A stretch of DNA of 27,289 nucleotides, from assembly GCA_900752015.1 (NCBI GenBank), contig CAADTZ010000063.1, positions 1-27,289 on the forward strand, given 5' to 3'. Source of the stretch: an uncultured Collinsella sp. Its GTDB lineage: Bacteria; Actinomycetota; Coriobacteriia; Coriobacteriales; Coriobacteriaceae. The notes under the pieces are model-generated. The model was not told the origin of the DNA, did no database searches, and saw nothing but the letters and a program-made list of their open reading frames with translations. Position numbers and translations under genes: made by a program. Of this stretch, positions 6,316-14,949 are shown one piece after another (the stretch's first letter is position 1; the number at the start of each line of letters is the position of its first letter).

Positions 6316-7065
6316 TCACCGACCCAACATGAATTCCATCGCACGGAGGCGCTGGTCGGTATGCGTCGCCGCCCACACATGCGAAAGCCCGAGCAGGAAC
6401 ACCGCCGTATGCGGGTCGATTCGCTCGCCCATGAGCGCATCGAAGGTCATGGACATGAGGGCGCGCAGCCATGCGGTCTCACCGGTCGACACCAACTCGG
6501 CACCCGGAACGCTCGAAGCGCACGACCCGCACATGAGCCCGCCGGCCTGGGGCGAAAAATACGACAGCATGGGGTCTCCGCACAGCACGCAGGCCGAAAA
6601 ATCGGGTCGGTAGCCAACGTGCGACAGCAGCTTAAAGACATATGCAGCCACAAGCAGATCCATATGCGCTGTGTCGAGCCCGCTGCCCACCAGGGCAAGC
6701 GCTCGCTGCGTTATAGCAAAGGTAAACGGGTCCTCGGCGTCCTCGAACGAGCACACGCGCGCGACCTCGGCGATCGCGCTTGCCGCGCATGTCGTCTCGT
6801 AATCGGGCGCAACGCCGAGCGGAGCCTCCATAAGCTCGGCCTGGGAAACCACATCGAGCGACCGTCCATGCGCAAGCAGCATATCGACGGTACAGAACAG
6901 CTCGCAGCGCGCCGCCAACCGCCCGCCGGGCTTACGCGCACCCTTTGCCACGGCACGAACCTGCCGACCCCGCTCGTCAAGCATCGTCAGGATCAGGTCG
7001 GTCTCTTTGAGCTTCGTCTTGTCGAGGACGAGCACCTTGGTGCGATATGTCCGGGAGCCTGCCAT
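6316..7065 (-). CDS. recO: DNA repair protein RecO
   Basis: This 249-residue protein acts with RecF/RecR in loading RecA onto gapped DNA. It has the N-terminal OB-fold start (TYRTKVLVLDKTKLKETDLIL) and RAVAKGARKPGGRLAARCELF. A C-terminal zinc site has Cys 159, 162, 179 and 182 (CVLCG and CGSC). The length is typical. It starts 15 bases after the era stop. The ribosome site is poor (AAGG 13 bases upstream), so coupling to era is likely. era-recO adjacency is widespread. It is the last gene of the long lepA-to-recO run. Confidence 0.95.
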   Translation of the reverse strand: MAGSRTYRTKVLVLDKTKLKETDLILTMLDERGRQVRAVAKGARKPGGRLAARCELFCTVDMLLAHGRSLDVVSQAELMEAPLGVAPDYETTCAASAIAEVARVCSFEDAEDPFTFAITQRALALVGSGLDTAHMDLLVAAYVFKLLSHVGYRPDFSACVLCGDPMLSYFSPQAGGLMCGSCASSVPGAELVSTGETAWLRALMSMTFDALMGERIDPHTAVFLLGLSHVWAATHTDQRLRAMEFMLGR

Positions 7066-7080
7066 GCGTGCCGCGCGCCC

Positions 7081-8148
7081 TTAGTCCTCGGCGTTGTAGC
7101 CAAAGCGGCGAATCTGGGCCTCGTCGTCACGCCAGCCGGCCTTGACCTTCACGTCCAGCTCCAAAAAGACCTGCGTGCCAAAGATGCGCTCAAGATCGCG
7201 ACGGGCGTCGATACCGATATGCTTGATCATCTCGCCGCCCTTGCCGATGATGATGCCCTTTTGGCCCTCGCGCTCGACGTAAATGGTGGCGTGCACGCGA
7301 AGCACCTTCTTGGTCTGCTCGAGCGCATCGCAGATCACGCCAACGGAGTGCGGGATCTCATCACGGGTGCGGCGCAAGACCTTCTCGCGCACAAACTCGG
7401 CAACGAGCGTCTCGTCGGAAGCGTCGGTACCCATGTCCTCGGGGAACCAACGCGGACCCTCAGGCAAAAAGTGCGCAACGGTCTCGATAAATGCATCGAC
7501 GTTGAAGTTCTTGACCGACGACGTCACGATCTCGTCGTCATATTCCATGAGTTCGTGGGCTGCCTTAAGCTGCTCCATGACCTGTGTGGGGTCGGCCTCA
7601 TCGGCCTTGGTGAGCACCAGGACCTTCTTGGAACGAGCGTTCTTGACGCGCTCGGCAACCCAGGCGTCTCCCCTGCCGATCGGTTTGGTGGCATCAATCA
7701 AAAACGCGACAACATCGACATCGTTCAGCTCGAACAACGCGCTCTTGTTGAGCTCGGATCCCAAGCCGTCCTTGGGCTTATGAATACCCGGGGTATCGAC
7801 AAAGACCAGCTGGTAGCCGGGGCGGTTGACGACGGCGCGCATGCGGCGGCGGGTCGTCTGGGCCACCGGCGAGGTGATGGCGACCTTTTTGCCATAGCAG
7901 GCATTAAGCAGCGTAGACTTGCCAGCGTTGGGACGACCGACCAGGGCCACAAAGCCGCTGCGGAAACCGGGCTCCACGTCACCAAAGCCCGCGAGGTTGT
8001 CGTCCTCAACGCACAGGGCGTCGAGTTCCTCGTCGCTCATACCCTCAAACGGGTCGAACTCCTCGACATCCTCGAGCTCCTCGGTATCCACCGCGTCCAG
8101 GGACTCGTCGTCCAAAATCTCATCGGTAGGCTGCATATTGTCGGACAT
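7081..8148 (-). CDS. era: GTPase Era with acidic N-terminal extension
   Basis: This 355-residue ribosome-assembly GTPase binds the 3' end of 16S rRNA. G1 is GRPNAGKST (71-79), G3 is DTPG (118-121), and G4 is TKAD (180-183, where many Era proteins have NKxD). The effector region contains ITSPVAQTTRRR. A C-terminal KH domain has GIIIGKGGEMIKHIG. The family normally begins just before the G1 loop. Here about 62 extra residues precede it, and the first 60 contain 25 Asp/Glu and no Lys/Arg. The start is supported by GAAAGGG six bases before ATG; in-frame ATG codons at residues 5 and 37 are alternatives. It sits between dgkA and recO. Confidence 0.95.
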   Translation of the reverse strand: MSDNMQPTDEILDDESLDAVDTEELEDVEEFDPFEGMSDEELDALCVEDDNLAGFGDVEPGFRSGFVALVGRPNAGKSTLLNACYGKKVAITSPVAQTTRRRMRAVVNRPGYQLVFVDTPGIHKPKDGLGSELNKSALFELNDVDVVAFLIDATKPIGRGDAWVAERVKNARSKKVLVLTKADEADPTQVMEQLKAAHELMEYDDEIVTSSVKNFNVDAFIETVAHFLPEGPRWFPEDMGTDASDETLVAEFVREKVLRRTRDEIPHSVGVICDALEQTKKVLRVHATIYVEREGQKGIIIGKGGEMIKHIGIDARRDLERIFGTQVFLELDVKVKAGWRDDEAQIRRFGYNAED

Positions 8149-8160
8149 GGGAATCCCTTT

Positions 8161-8538
8161 CTAAATAAAGTCGAGCGCGTGGGCAAATACCAGTACGCCC
8201 ACAATCGCGGCGGTGATGGAAAGAACGTATACAGAGGCGGCGGCGATGTCCTTCGCACGCTTGGCCAGCGGATGGAGCTCCTGGGTCGCTAGGTCGACGA
8301 TAGCCTCCATAGCGGTGTTGCACAGCTCGCCGTGAATCACCAGGCCACAACAGATGATAATCGTGGCCCACTCGGCAATGTCGAGCCCCACGATACAGCC
8401 GGCAATGACAGTGCACACGCCCGCCACGAGCATGACCTTAATGTTGCGCTCGGTCTTGACGGCGGTGACGAAGCCCTCCATGGCGTAGGAAAACGACTTT
8501 AAGAAGGACGGATGGTCCTTGTTCGATCCGGGAATCAT
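8161..8538 (-). CDS. dgkA: Diacylglycerol/undecaprenol kinase family protein
   Basis: This is a 125-residue small membrane kinase of the DgkA/UdpK family, recycling diacylglycerol or undecaprenol with ATP. It has the family layout: RNIKVM near the first helix, three hydrophobic helices (about residues 35-52, 57-72 and 100-120), and the catalytic stretch ELCNTAMEAIVDLATQELHP then AKRAKDIAAASV. In Gram-positive relatives the substrate is usually undecaprenol; the substrate here is not provable. ATG at 8538 has AGGAG six bases upstream, overlapping the ybeY stop. The ybeY-dgkA-era order is common. Confidence 0.92.
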   Translation of the reverse strand: MIPGSNKDHPSFLKSFSYAMEGFVTAVKTERNIKVMLVAGVCTVIAGCIVGLDIAEWATIIICCGLVIHGELCNTAMEAIVDLATQELHPLAKRAKDIAAASVYVLSITAAIVGVLVFAHALDFI

Positions 8539-8547
8539 AGACGGCTC

Positions 8548-9057
8548 CTAGTCGTGGGCGTGGTTGGTGATGGGGCCGACGTGGACTAGCTTAGGGTCCT
8601 CGCCGCGCTCGAGCGCCAGATCGCGCAGGATGGCGTCCTCGCGGGCCTCCATGACCTCGGCCTCGTCGTCCTCGATGTGGTCATAGCCCAGCAGGTGCAG
8701 CATGCCGTGAACGAGCATCAGACGGCACTCGCCAGCGGGGCTATTGCCAAAACCGGGGGCCTGACGGGCAATAACCTGCGGGGCCAAGATAATATCGCCG
8801 AGCTCGAGCGTCTCATCGGCGGGAATGTCATCGTCAAAGGCCGAATCGCACTCAAACGAGAGTACATCGGTGGTGCGATCGATACCGCGCCACTCGTGGT
8901 TGAGCTCGTGCATCTCGTCCTCGTCGACATACGAAAGGGAAATCTCGACTTCACGTTCAACGCCCTCGGCGGCAAGCACAACCTCGCAGATGTGCTCCAC
9001 CTCCTGCGCATCGAGCAGCGTATCGAGTTCGGCATCGTTGCTGATCAATACACTCAA
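8548..9057 (-). CDS. ybeY: Endoribonuclease YbeY
   Basis: This 169-residue metal-dependent endoribonuclease functions in 16S rRNA 3'-end maturation and ribosome quality control. The zinc motif HGMLHLLGYDH is at 117-127. Other family features are LNHEWRGIDRTTDVLSFE and LGDIILAPQVI. The start is TTG at 9057 with AAAGGAG five bases upstream. The sequence TTGA joins the start to the phoH stop, a four-base overlap implying translational coupling. The C-terminus runs ~30 residues past the motif, longer than the shortest homologues. Confidence 0.95.
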   Translation of the reverse strand: MSVLISNDAELDTLLDAQEVEHICEVVLAAEGVEREVEISLSYVDEDEMHELNHEWRGIDRTTDVLSFECDSAFDDDIPADETLELGDIILAPQVIARQAPGFGNSPAGECRLMLVHGMLHLLGYDHIEDDEAEVMEAREDAILRDLALERGEDPKLVHVGPITNHAHD

Positions 9058-10040
9058 CGGGACTCCTTTCGGTCACGTACGCGTTTCTCGCGCACATCAT
9101 CATAAGTGTCGTATGCCTCGACGATACGTCCCACCAAGGCATGGCGCACCACGTCGGCGCGCTCGAGGTGCGAAAATGCGACATCGTCGACACGGCCCAA
9201 AATCTGCTCAACGTCGGCAAGACCGCCACGACGACCCACCAGGTCGCGCTGGCTCAGGTCGCCGGTGATCACGAACTTGGAGTTGAAGCCCAGGCGTGTC
9301 AGGAACATCTTCATCTGCTCGGGCGTGGTATTTTGCGCCTCGTCGAGCACCACGAAAGCATCGCTCAGCGTGCGGCCGCGCATGTAGGCAAGCGGGGCGA
9401 TCTCGATCACGCCGCGCTCCATAAGCTCATCGGTGCGCTCGCGATCCATCATGTCAAAAAGGGCGTCGTAGAGCGGACGCATGTAGGGATCGATCTTTTC
9501 CTCAAGGGTACCGGGCAAAAAGCCCAGATTCTCCCCCGCCTCGACAACCGGACGCGTCAAGATCAGACGGCCCACCTCGTGACGCTTGAGCGCGGCAACG
9601 GCGAGCGCCATGGCCAGATAGGTCTTACCGGTACCGGCAGGACCCAAGCCAAAGGTGATGGTATGCGAGCGAATGGCATCCACATAGCGCTTTTGCCCGA
9701 GCGTTTTGGGGCGAATGGCACGACCGCGATACGAAAGCAGCACGTCATCGCGAAGCGACGTGGCCTCGTGCTCACCGTCGCGCAGAACGGCCAGACAGCG
9801 CGAGACATCGTCGGCAGAAAGCGTGCGCCCGGCAGCAGCCTCACGAAAGGCATGTTCGAAAAAACGCGCCACGAGTTCGACCTCATCCGGGTCACCGCTC
9901 ACGGCGATGCTATCGCCACGGGCGACCACATGGGCGCGAACCAAGTTCTCGAGTGCACGAAGGACGCCGTCGCCGGCGCCCAAAACGCGCGAGGGGTCGA
10001 TACCCTCGGGAACGGTAAGTCTAATCTTCGAGGCTTCCAT
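9054..10040 (-). CDS. phoH: PhoH-like ATPase
   Basis: This 328-residue P-loop ATPase of the PhoH/YbeZ family partners with YbeY in RNA or ribosome metabolism. Walker A is GPAGTGKT (133-140) and Walker B is VVLDEAQN (DEAQ 233-236). Other family stretches are TRPVVEAGENLGFLPGTLEEK and TGDLSQRDL. The frame is open to 10145. ATG at 10040 was chosen because AGGGAGG lies just upstream and MEASKIRL fits the family start. It then overlaps mtaB by 20 bases at its start and ybeY by 4 at its end. Confidence 0.95.
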   Translation of the reverse strand: MEASKIRLTVPEGIDPSRVLGAGDGVLRALENLVRAHVVARGDSIAVSGDPDEVELVARFFEHAFREAAAGRTLSADDVSRCLAVLRDGEHEATSLRDDVLLSYRGRAIRPKTLGQKRYVDAIRSHTITFGLGPAGTGKTYLAMALAVAALKRHEVGRLILTRPVVEAGENLGFLPGTLEEKIDPYMRPLYDALFDMMDRERTDELMERGVIEIAPLAYMRGRTLSDAFVVLDEAQNTTPEQMKMFLTRLGFNSKFVITGDLSQRDLVGRRGGLADVEQILGRVDDVAFSHLERADVVRHALVGRIVEAYDTYDDVREKRVRDRKESR

Positions 10041-11313
10041 GAACCTCCCTGCGCGCATGGACCAAGCCGGAATCATCGACTCCGATGATAGCAACATCGA
10101 GCAGGCACGGGGCTGTGAGTCCACAGGTATCGTCAAGACGGGCATGATGGAACGAGCCGAGCGTCAGGTTGTCACCATACTCGAGCACGGCACGCTCGAC
10201 CGTGCCCACGCGACGACGAGCGTCGGCAATAGCGAGCTCCTGTGCCGCGGCCCGCATACGGCGGCTGCGCTCGGCCATAACCTCGGGCGGCACCTGGTCG
10301 GGCATGTCAGCCGCAAGGGTACCGGGACGCTTGCTGTAACGGAACACGTGCATGCGCGAAAAGCCCACACGGCGGCACAGCGCCAGCGACTCCTCGAATT
10401 CCTCGTCCGTCTCGCCGGGAAAGCCGACGATGACATCGCACGAAAGAGACACCTGGGGCAAGTTGGCGCGAATCATGCGCACCGTGTCCTCAAAGGCCTC
10501 GGCGCTATAGGGACGGCCCATGCGATGCAGGGTCGCCGTGCAGCCGGACTGCACGGGCAGGTGCAAAAACGGGGCGATACGCTGCGGATAGCGCGCCATA
10601 ACCTTAAGCAGGCGCTCAGAGATATCCATGGGCTCGACCGAGGAAATGCGCACATGCGGAATAGACGTGCGCTCCATGATGGCCTCGAGCAGCTCATCGA
10701 TTTCGACATGCTCGTCGGTCGCGCTCTTGCCATCGTAGGCACCCAGGTTCACACCGGTCAGCACCACCTCGGGCACGCCGGCCTCCTGGGCCTCGCGAAC
10801 TTGCTCGAGCACGGACTCGACGGGCACGGAGCGCTCGGGGCCACGTGCCTTCCACACAATGCAATAGGTGCAGCGGTGGTTGCAGCCGTCCTGAATCTTC
10901 ACGCCCAGGCGAGAGCGACCGAGCGCATCGACCACCTCGCCATCGCTGCAGGCGGGAACGCTATCGGACTCAACGCCCAGCACCTCACAGACACGTTCGG
11001 CGACATCGATCTTGGACGGCTCGGCGATCACGCGATCCGAAAGCTCCAACAACTCCTCAGGATGCAAATTGACCACGCAACCGGTCACGAGCACAAAGGG
11101 CTCGTTTGGATAGGCCAGCGCATGACGAACTGCCTTACGGGTCTTGGCCTCAGCCTCGCCCGTAACGGCACAGGTGTTAATGACGATCAGATCGGCAACC
11201 TGGGGCTCCACAATAGCAAAGCCCAGGCGCATAAGATCGGCAGTGATACGGTCAGACTCAACCCGGTTGACACGGCAGCCGAGGTTGACGACGGAAATAT
11301 GGGGTGCGAGCAC
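10021..11313 (-). CDS. mtaB: tRNA t6A37 methylthiotransferase MtaB-like radical SAM enzyme
   Basis: This 430-residue enzyme adds a methylthio group to t6A37 of tRNA. Three N-terminal cluster cysteines (C13, C48, C79) and the radical SAM triad C144-C148-C151 (CNHRCTYC) give the two Fe-S clusters of the family. QDGCNHRCTYC and PVQSGC are typical. After the triad the protein reads IVWKARG, where many relatives have IIPYARG. The C-terminal part (TVERAVLEYGDNLTLGSF) is TRAM-like. GTG at 11313 has AAGGAG five bases upstream, nine bases after the dnaJ stop. In many relatives rsmE lies beside this gene; none is present here. MiaB and RimO are less likely on the NLGCRVN start and context. Confidence 0.9.
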   Translation of the reverse strand: MLAPHISVVNLGCRVNRVESDRITADLMRLGFAIVEPQVADLIVINTCAVTGEAEAKTRKAVRHALAYPNEPFVLVTGCVVNLHPEELLELSDRVIAEPSKIDVAERVCEVLGVESDSVPACSDGEVVDALGRSRLGVKIQDGCNHRCTYCIVWKARGPERSVPVESVLEQVREAQEAGVPEVVLTGVNLGAYDGKSATDEHVEIDELLEAIMERTSIPHVRISSVEPMDISERLLKVMARYPQRIAPFLHLPVQSGCTATLHRMGRPYSAEAFEDTVRMIRANLPQVSLSCDVIVGFPGETDEEFEESLALCRRVGFSRMHVFRYSKRPGTLAADMPDQVPPEVMAERSRRMRAAAQELAIADARRRVGTVERAVLEYGDNLTLGSFHHARLDDTCGLTAPCLLDVAIIGVDDSGLVHARREVHGSLED

Positions 11314-11322
11314 GCGGGCTCC

Positions 11323-12471
11323 TTAATCGAGGATATCGTCGAGGGCACTCTTGATACGTTCGGTCACCGACTTCTTACCAGAAGCAACGTCATCGCCCAT
11401 CTCATCGGCAAAAGCACGGAGCAGCTCGCGCTGCTTATTGGAAAGATTGGTGGGAACGAGCACGCGCAGTTGCACGATCAGGCGGCCACGCGAACCGCCA
11501 CCGCCAATGCGCGGCATGCCGTAATTATTGACGCTCACGGTATCACCGTACTGGACGCCGGCGGGAACCGTCACCTTAACGACCTCGTCGGGCATAATGC
11601 CCTCGACCTCGATCTCGCAGCCAAGCGCAGCCTGCGCAATCGAGATATCACTCACCAGGTACAGGTCGTCACCGTTGCGCTTAAAGCGCTCATGGTCGGC
11701 AACGCGCACGTTGACAATCAGGTCGCCCGAAGGCTCGCCGCGAAGGCCGGCCTCGCCAAAGCCGCTCACACGCAGCTGGCGACCGGTCGAAACGCCGGCG
11801 GGAATATCGATGTCAATCTTTTCATGCGAAGGCGTGCGGCCCTGACCGTCGCAGGTCTCGCAGGGATGGTCGATAACCGTGCCCTCGCCATGGCAGTCAG
11901 GGCAAGGCGAGGAAGACTGAACCTGGCCCAGGAACGAACGCTGAACCGTCGTGACGTAGCCCGTACCGTGGCAGCGGCCGCACTGCTTTTCCTGTGCGCC
12001 CTCTGCCCTACCGGTGCCATTGCAGTCCTCGCAAGGAGCAAGGCGGTCATAGCTGATCGTCTTTTTGCAGCCGAGCGCCGCCTCCTCGAGCGTCACCGAA
12101 AGCGAGATGGCCATGTCACGTCCGCGACGACGCTCACGACGGCTGCGGGCGCCACCGCCGGCACCGCCGCCAAAGAACGACGAGAACAAGTCGTCCATGC
12201 CCATGCCACCAAAGATATCGTTGATATCGACGTAGCCCGAACCACCAGGGCCGTCGGCAGTGCCGTAACGGTCGTAGTTAGCACGCTTCTGCTCATCGGA
12301 AAGAACGGAATAGGCCTCGTTGAGCTCCTTGAACTTGGCCTCGGCCTCGGGGTCGTCCGAAACATCCGGATGTACGGTACGAGCCTTCTTTAGAAACGCG
12401 CGCTTAATCGTCCGCGCGTCGGCATCCTTGTCAACGCCAAGTACCTCGTAGTAATCCCTATTTTCCGACAC
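11323..12471 (-). CDS. dnaJ: Chaperone protein DnaJ
   Basis: This is a 382-residue type I J-protein, a co-chaperone that stimulates DnaK. The J domain (residues 6-70) has HPD at 34-36. A short Gly-rich linker contains FFGGGAGGGARSRR. The zinc region has four CxxCxGxG units (CEDCNGTG, CGRCHGTG, CPDCHGEG, CETCDGQG), and both C-terminal client-binding domains are complete. The start is GTG at 12471 with AAGGA seven bases upstream. A second J-protein gene precedes it, and no CIRCE operator or hrcA, grpE or dnaK is present in the window. Confidence 0.95.
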   Translation of the reverse strand: MSENRDYYEVLGVDKDADARTIKRAFLKKARTVHPDVSDDPEAEAKFKELNEAYSVLSDEQKRANYDRYGTADGPGGSGYVDINDIFGGMGMDDLFSSFFGGGAGGGARSRRERRRGRDMAISLSVTLEEAALGCKKTISYDRLAPCEDCNGTGRAEGAQEKQCGRCHGTGYVTTVQRSFLGQVQSSSPCPDCHGEGTVIDHPCETCDGQGRTPSHEKIDIDIPAGVSTGRQLRVSGFGEAGLRGEPSGDLIVNVRVADHERFKRNGDDLYLVSDISIAQAALGCEIEVEGIMPDEVVKVTVPAGVQYGDTVSVNNYGMPRIGGGGSRGRLIVQLRVLVPTNLSNKQRELLRAFADEMGDDVASGKKSVTERIKSALDDILD

Positions 12472-12492
12472 GACCGAATCCTTCCGACTTTC

Positions 12493-12521
12493 ATTATTGT
12501 CACAGTGCGTCCTATACCCAA
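12493..12521 (-). promoter_or_regulatory. Possible promoter for dnaJ
   Basis: On the minus strand TTGGGT (12516-12521) is 17 bases from AATAAT (12493-12498). It lies in the 81-base gap between the two J-protein genes, 22 bases before the GTG start. It could give dnaJ expression independent of the upstream operon. Confidence 0.35.
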
Positions 12522-12552
12522 GCTGGGCCGACCGCAAACAGAGGGTTTGATG

Positions 12553-13656
12553 TTATTGCATTTGGTACGGCGAAAGCATGGCCCGCTGCGAGCAGCTTGC
12601 GAACCAAACAGACACGAGCGCAAACATGAAGCCATTGGCAAAACCGTTGGCAAACTGCATCGCACCGCGCTTCCACCACAGCAGGCTGCGATGAAGCACG
12701 CCGTCCGAAAGCACCATGAACAGGCCCATGGTAAACGGAATAAAGCACATCACGGCAAAGGCCGAGAACACGCCCGAGATAGCCGAGAGTACCAAAAACG
12801 GCGCCACGATGCCCATCAAGTAAAAACCGGTACGAGCTTTGCCTTCCAAGCGTTCGGCCTCAACATGGGCGCGGCCGACCAGGTCGCCGCCCGCGGCACC
12901 GTTGGTGCCAGCATGACCCATGCCGCTAATGCGGACCTCGTCGCCATCGTGCGTGCCGGCAGGAAACTCAATCGTCTGCTCGGAGGTTGCGCGAGTACGA
13001 CCGCTGCCACCACAATCGGGGCAGGGGTCGGCCACGACCTTACCGGAACCGCCGCACTCGGGGCAGACCGACTGGAACGTACCCGCACCAAACAGGAAGG
13101 ACAGGTCGACGTCGATGTGGCCGCGGCCGCCACAGCTTGGGCAGGTATGGGCATACTCGGAGGAGACAGAACCCGAGCCGCCGCAATGTCCGCACGTATC
13201 GAAGCGCGTGTAGCGGACGGTCTTGCGGGCACCGCCCTTGGCCTCCTTGGCGTCAAGTTTGATATCGACGACCACGTTGGCGCCGTTCTCGGGATTGTAG
13301 GCAGCCTGTCCACGACGCTGCTGGCCCCAGGCGCCACCAAAGGGAAAGCCGCCCTCAAAAGGATTGCCATAACCCGTGCTGCCGGCGTAGCTGCCACCAT
13401 AGGGCGAAGCCGTAGGAGCACCGGCAAAGGGATTGCCAGAACGCATGGCGTCGTAGCGCGCACGTTTTTGCTCATCCGAAAGCACGGCGTAGGCCTCGGA
13501 AACCTCTTTAAACTTTTCCTCGGCATCCGGCTCTTTGTTGACGTCCGGATGGAGCTTGCGGGCCTTTTGCTGGAAGGCCTTTTGAATATCACGCGAGGTG
13601 GCGTCCTTGGAGACACCCAAAATCTCGTAGTAATCTTTTTCGTTCATCGTCGCCAT
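12553..13656 (-). CDS. Membrane-anchored DnaJ-like protein (J domain, zinc fingers, C-terminal TM helices)
   Basis: This 367-residue protein starts like a type I DnaJ: J domain (8-70, HPD at 36-38), G/F-rich linker (73-115), and four CxxCGGxG zinc motifs (155-219: CGHCGGSG, CPSCGGRG, CPECGGSG, CPDCGGSG). A short piece of the client-binding fold follows (227-265, FPAGTHDGDEVRISGMGHAG then GGDLV). At that point DnaJ homology ends. The rest is hydrophobic: probably two helices at 278-316 and one at 335-354, with a FANGFANGF repeat. It is therefore probably a membrane-tethered J-protein, a plausible DnaK recruiter at the membrane; this is inference. ATG at 13656 has AGGAGG nine bases upstream. 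It sits between hemW and dnaJ, where hrcA often lies. Confidence 0.85.
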   Translation of the reverse strand: MATMNEKDYYEILGVSKDATSRDIQKAFQQKARKLHPDVNKEPDAEEKFKEVSEAYAVLSDEQKRARYDAMRSGNPFAGAPTASPYGGSYAGSTGYGNPFEGGFPFGGAWGQQRRGQAAYNPENGANVVVDIKLDAKEAKGGARKTVRYTRFDTCGHCGGSGSVSSEYAHTCPSCGGRGHIDVDLSFLFGAGTFQSVCPECGGSGKVVADPCPDCGGSGRTRATSEQTIEFPAGTHDGDEVRISGMGHAGTNGAAGGDLVGRAHVEAERLEGKARTGFYLMGIVAPFLVLSAISGVFSAFAVMCFIPFTMGLFMVLSDGVLHRSLLWWKRGAMQFANGFANGFMFALVSVWFASCSQRAMLSPYQMQ

Positions 13657-13714
13657 GCGCGGCAACCTCCTGCTCACAGCAGCGTATATATTCCGGTAAT
13701 TCTACCCGAGCGGC

Positions 13715-14947
13715 CTAAGCTAGATCCCAAAACAGCTCGAACAGAACATTTCCATCGAGCCAGCCCAGGTGTGTCGGCGCCAGACGAGCTCGAACATGGC
13801 CCGCGACGACATCTGCCGAAGTGAAGGGTCCCTCATGGACCCCGAGCGTCTCGGGCACCCAAGTGGCAAGACCCAATTCGAGCGCGCGATCGCAGGCAGC
13901 TGCCAGCTCGCCCGTTGGGATGACACGAACCGCGCGAACCAACAGGTCGGACGCGACACCGCGCGTCATGCGGCAAGCAAGCATCAGGTCTTCGGCCGCG
14001 GCCTCGCGCTGCGAGAGATATTCGGCCTCGAACGCCGTCGCGTCATCGTCACGTTGCACCAGACGCACGCGGTACGCATCGCCTCGAGAAGACACGCCGG
14101 GGAACAAACCCGCAAGACGGTCGAAATCCTCGGCGTCGAGCATGCCCGCGGCAGAACGACCCAGGCCCAGGTAGCCCCGTCCGGTCCAGTAGGCAATGTT
14201 ATGGGCGCACTCATGGCCGTCGAGCGCGTAGCTCGCCACCTCATACGGGTGATAGCCGACGGCACCCAGGCGCTCACGCGCCGCGTCCATGCACGAAGCC
14301 TGAAAATCCTCGTCGGGCTCGAGCGACTCGTCGCGGCACGCCATGCGATAAAGGGGCGTCCCCTCCTCAAGCGTGAGCGGGTAGACCGACACATGATGCG
14401 GAGCCGCCGCCAGCACGCCATCGAGCGTGCGCTTCCAACTCACTGCGGTCTGCCCGGGAAGTCCGCACATAAGGTCGCACGACACGTCAAGCCCAGCGTT
14501 CTTGACCGTCGAGATGGCAGCGAGCGCCCGATCGGCATCGTGAATACGGCCGATGGCAGTAAGTTCGGTGTTATCGAGCGTTTGCACGCCCAAAGAGACG
14601 CGCGTGACACCAACCTTGACAAGTGCAGTGGCAAGCTCGGCGGTCAGCGACTCGGGATTGGCCTCGCAGGTAAACTCAACGGGGGCGCACCACGCACGAA
14701 TACGCCGCGCCAGCTCCACCAGGCGCTCCCCCGCCAGCGACGGCGTACCGCCGCCAACATAGACAGTGCGGATCTGGTCAAGGGCCCCAGCTTTGCCAAA
14801 AGCATCGAGGCGCGCGTACAACTGCTCAAAATAGGCATCGAACGCAGCGCTCAGGTCGCACGGAGCAAAACTGCGCGAGTCAAAGTCGCAGTACCGGCAC
14901 TTTTGAGCGCAAAACGGCACGTGCACGTACAGCGCGGTAACGGCCAC
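13715..14947 (-). CDS. hemW: HemW-like radical SAM protein (coproporphyrinogen III oxidase-like)
   Basis: This 410-residue radical SAM protein binds heme and is thought to insert it into targets; it is often mislabelled HemN. The cluster motif is C13-C17-C20 (CAQKCRYCDFDS). VYVGGGTPSL, CEANPESL, SLGVQTLDN and HNIAYWTGRGYLGLG are family motifs. GTG at 14947 has GGAGG seven bases upstream, inside the last codons of dusB, with a two-base gap. lepA followed by hemW is a conserved bacterial order, here interrupted by dusB. Confidence 0.93.
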   Translation of the reverse strand: MAVTALYVHVPFCAQKCRYCDFDSRSFAPCDLSAAFDAYFEQLYARLDAFGKAGALDQIRTVYVGGGTPSLAGERLVELARRIRAWCAPVEFTCEANPESLTAELATALVKVGVTRVSLGVQTLDNTELTAIGRIHDADRALAAISTVKNAGLDVSCDLMCGLPGQTAVSWKRTLDGVLAAAPHHVSVYPLTLEEGTPLYRMACRDESLEPDEDFQASCMDAARERLGAVGYHPYEVASYALDGHECAHNIAYWTGRGYLGLGRSAAGMLDAEDFDRLAGLFPGVSSRGDAYRVRLVQRDDDATAFEAEYLSQREAAAEDLMLACRMTRGVASDLLVRAVRVIPTGELAAACDRALELGLATWVPETLGVHEGPFTSADVVAGHVRARLAPTHLGWLDGNVLFELFWDLA

Positions 14948-14949
14948 CC

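Noticed and set aside
12553..13656. Membrane J-protein as a frameshifted dnaJ pseudogene
   Set aside because: The frame is open for the full length, the hydrophobic tail has clear membrane-helix pattern, and no remnant of the missing domain was noticed in other frames; homologs are still needed to be sure.
11323..13714. CIRCE or HAIR heat-shock operators before the J-protein genes
   Set aside because: No TTAGCACTC/GAGTGCTAA or CTTGAGT/ACTCAAG pair was found in the gaps before either gene.
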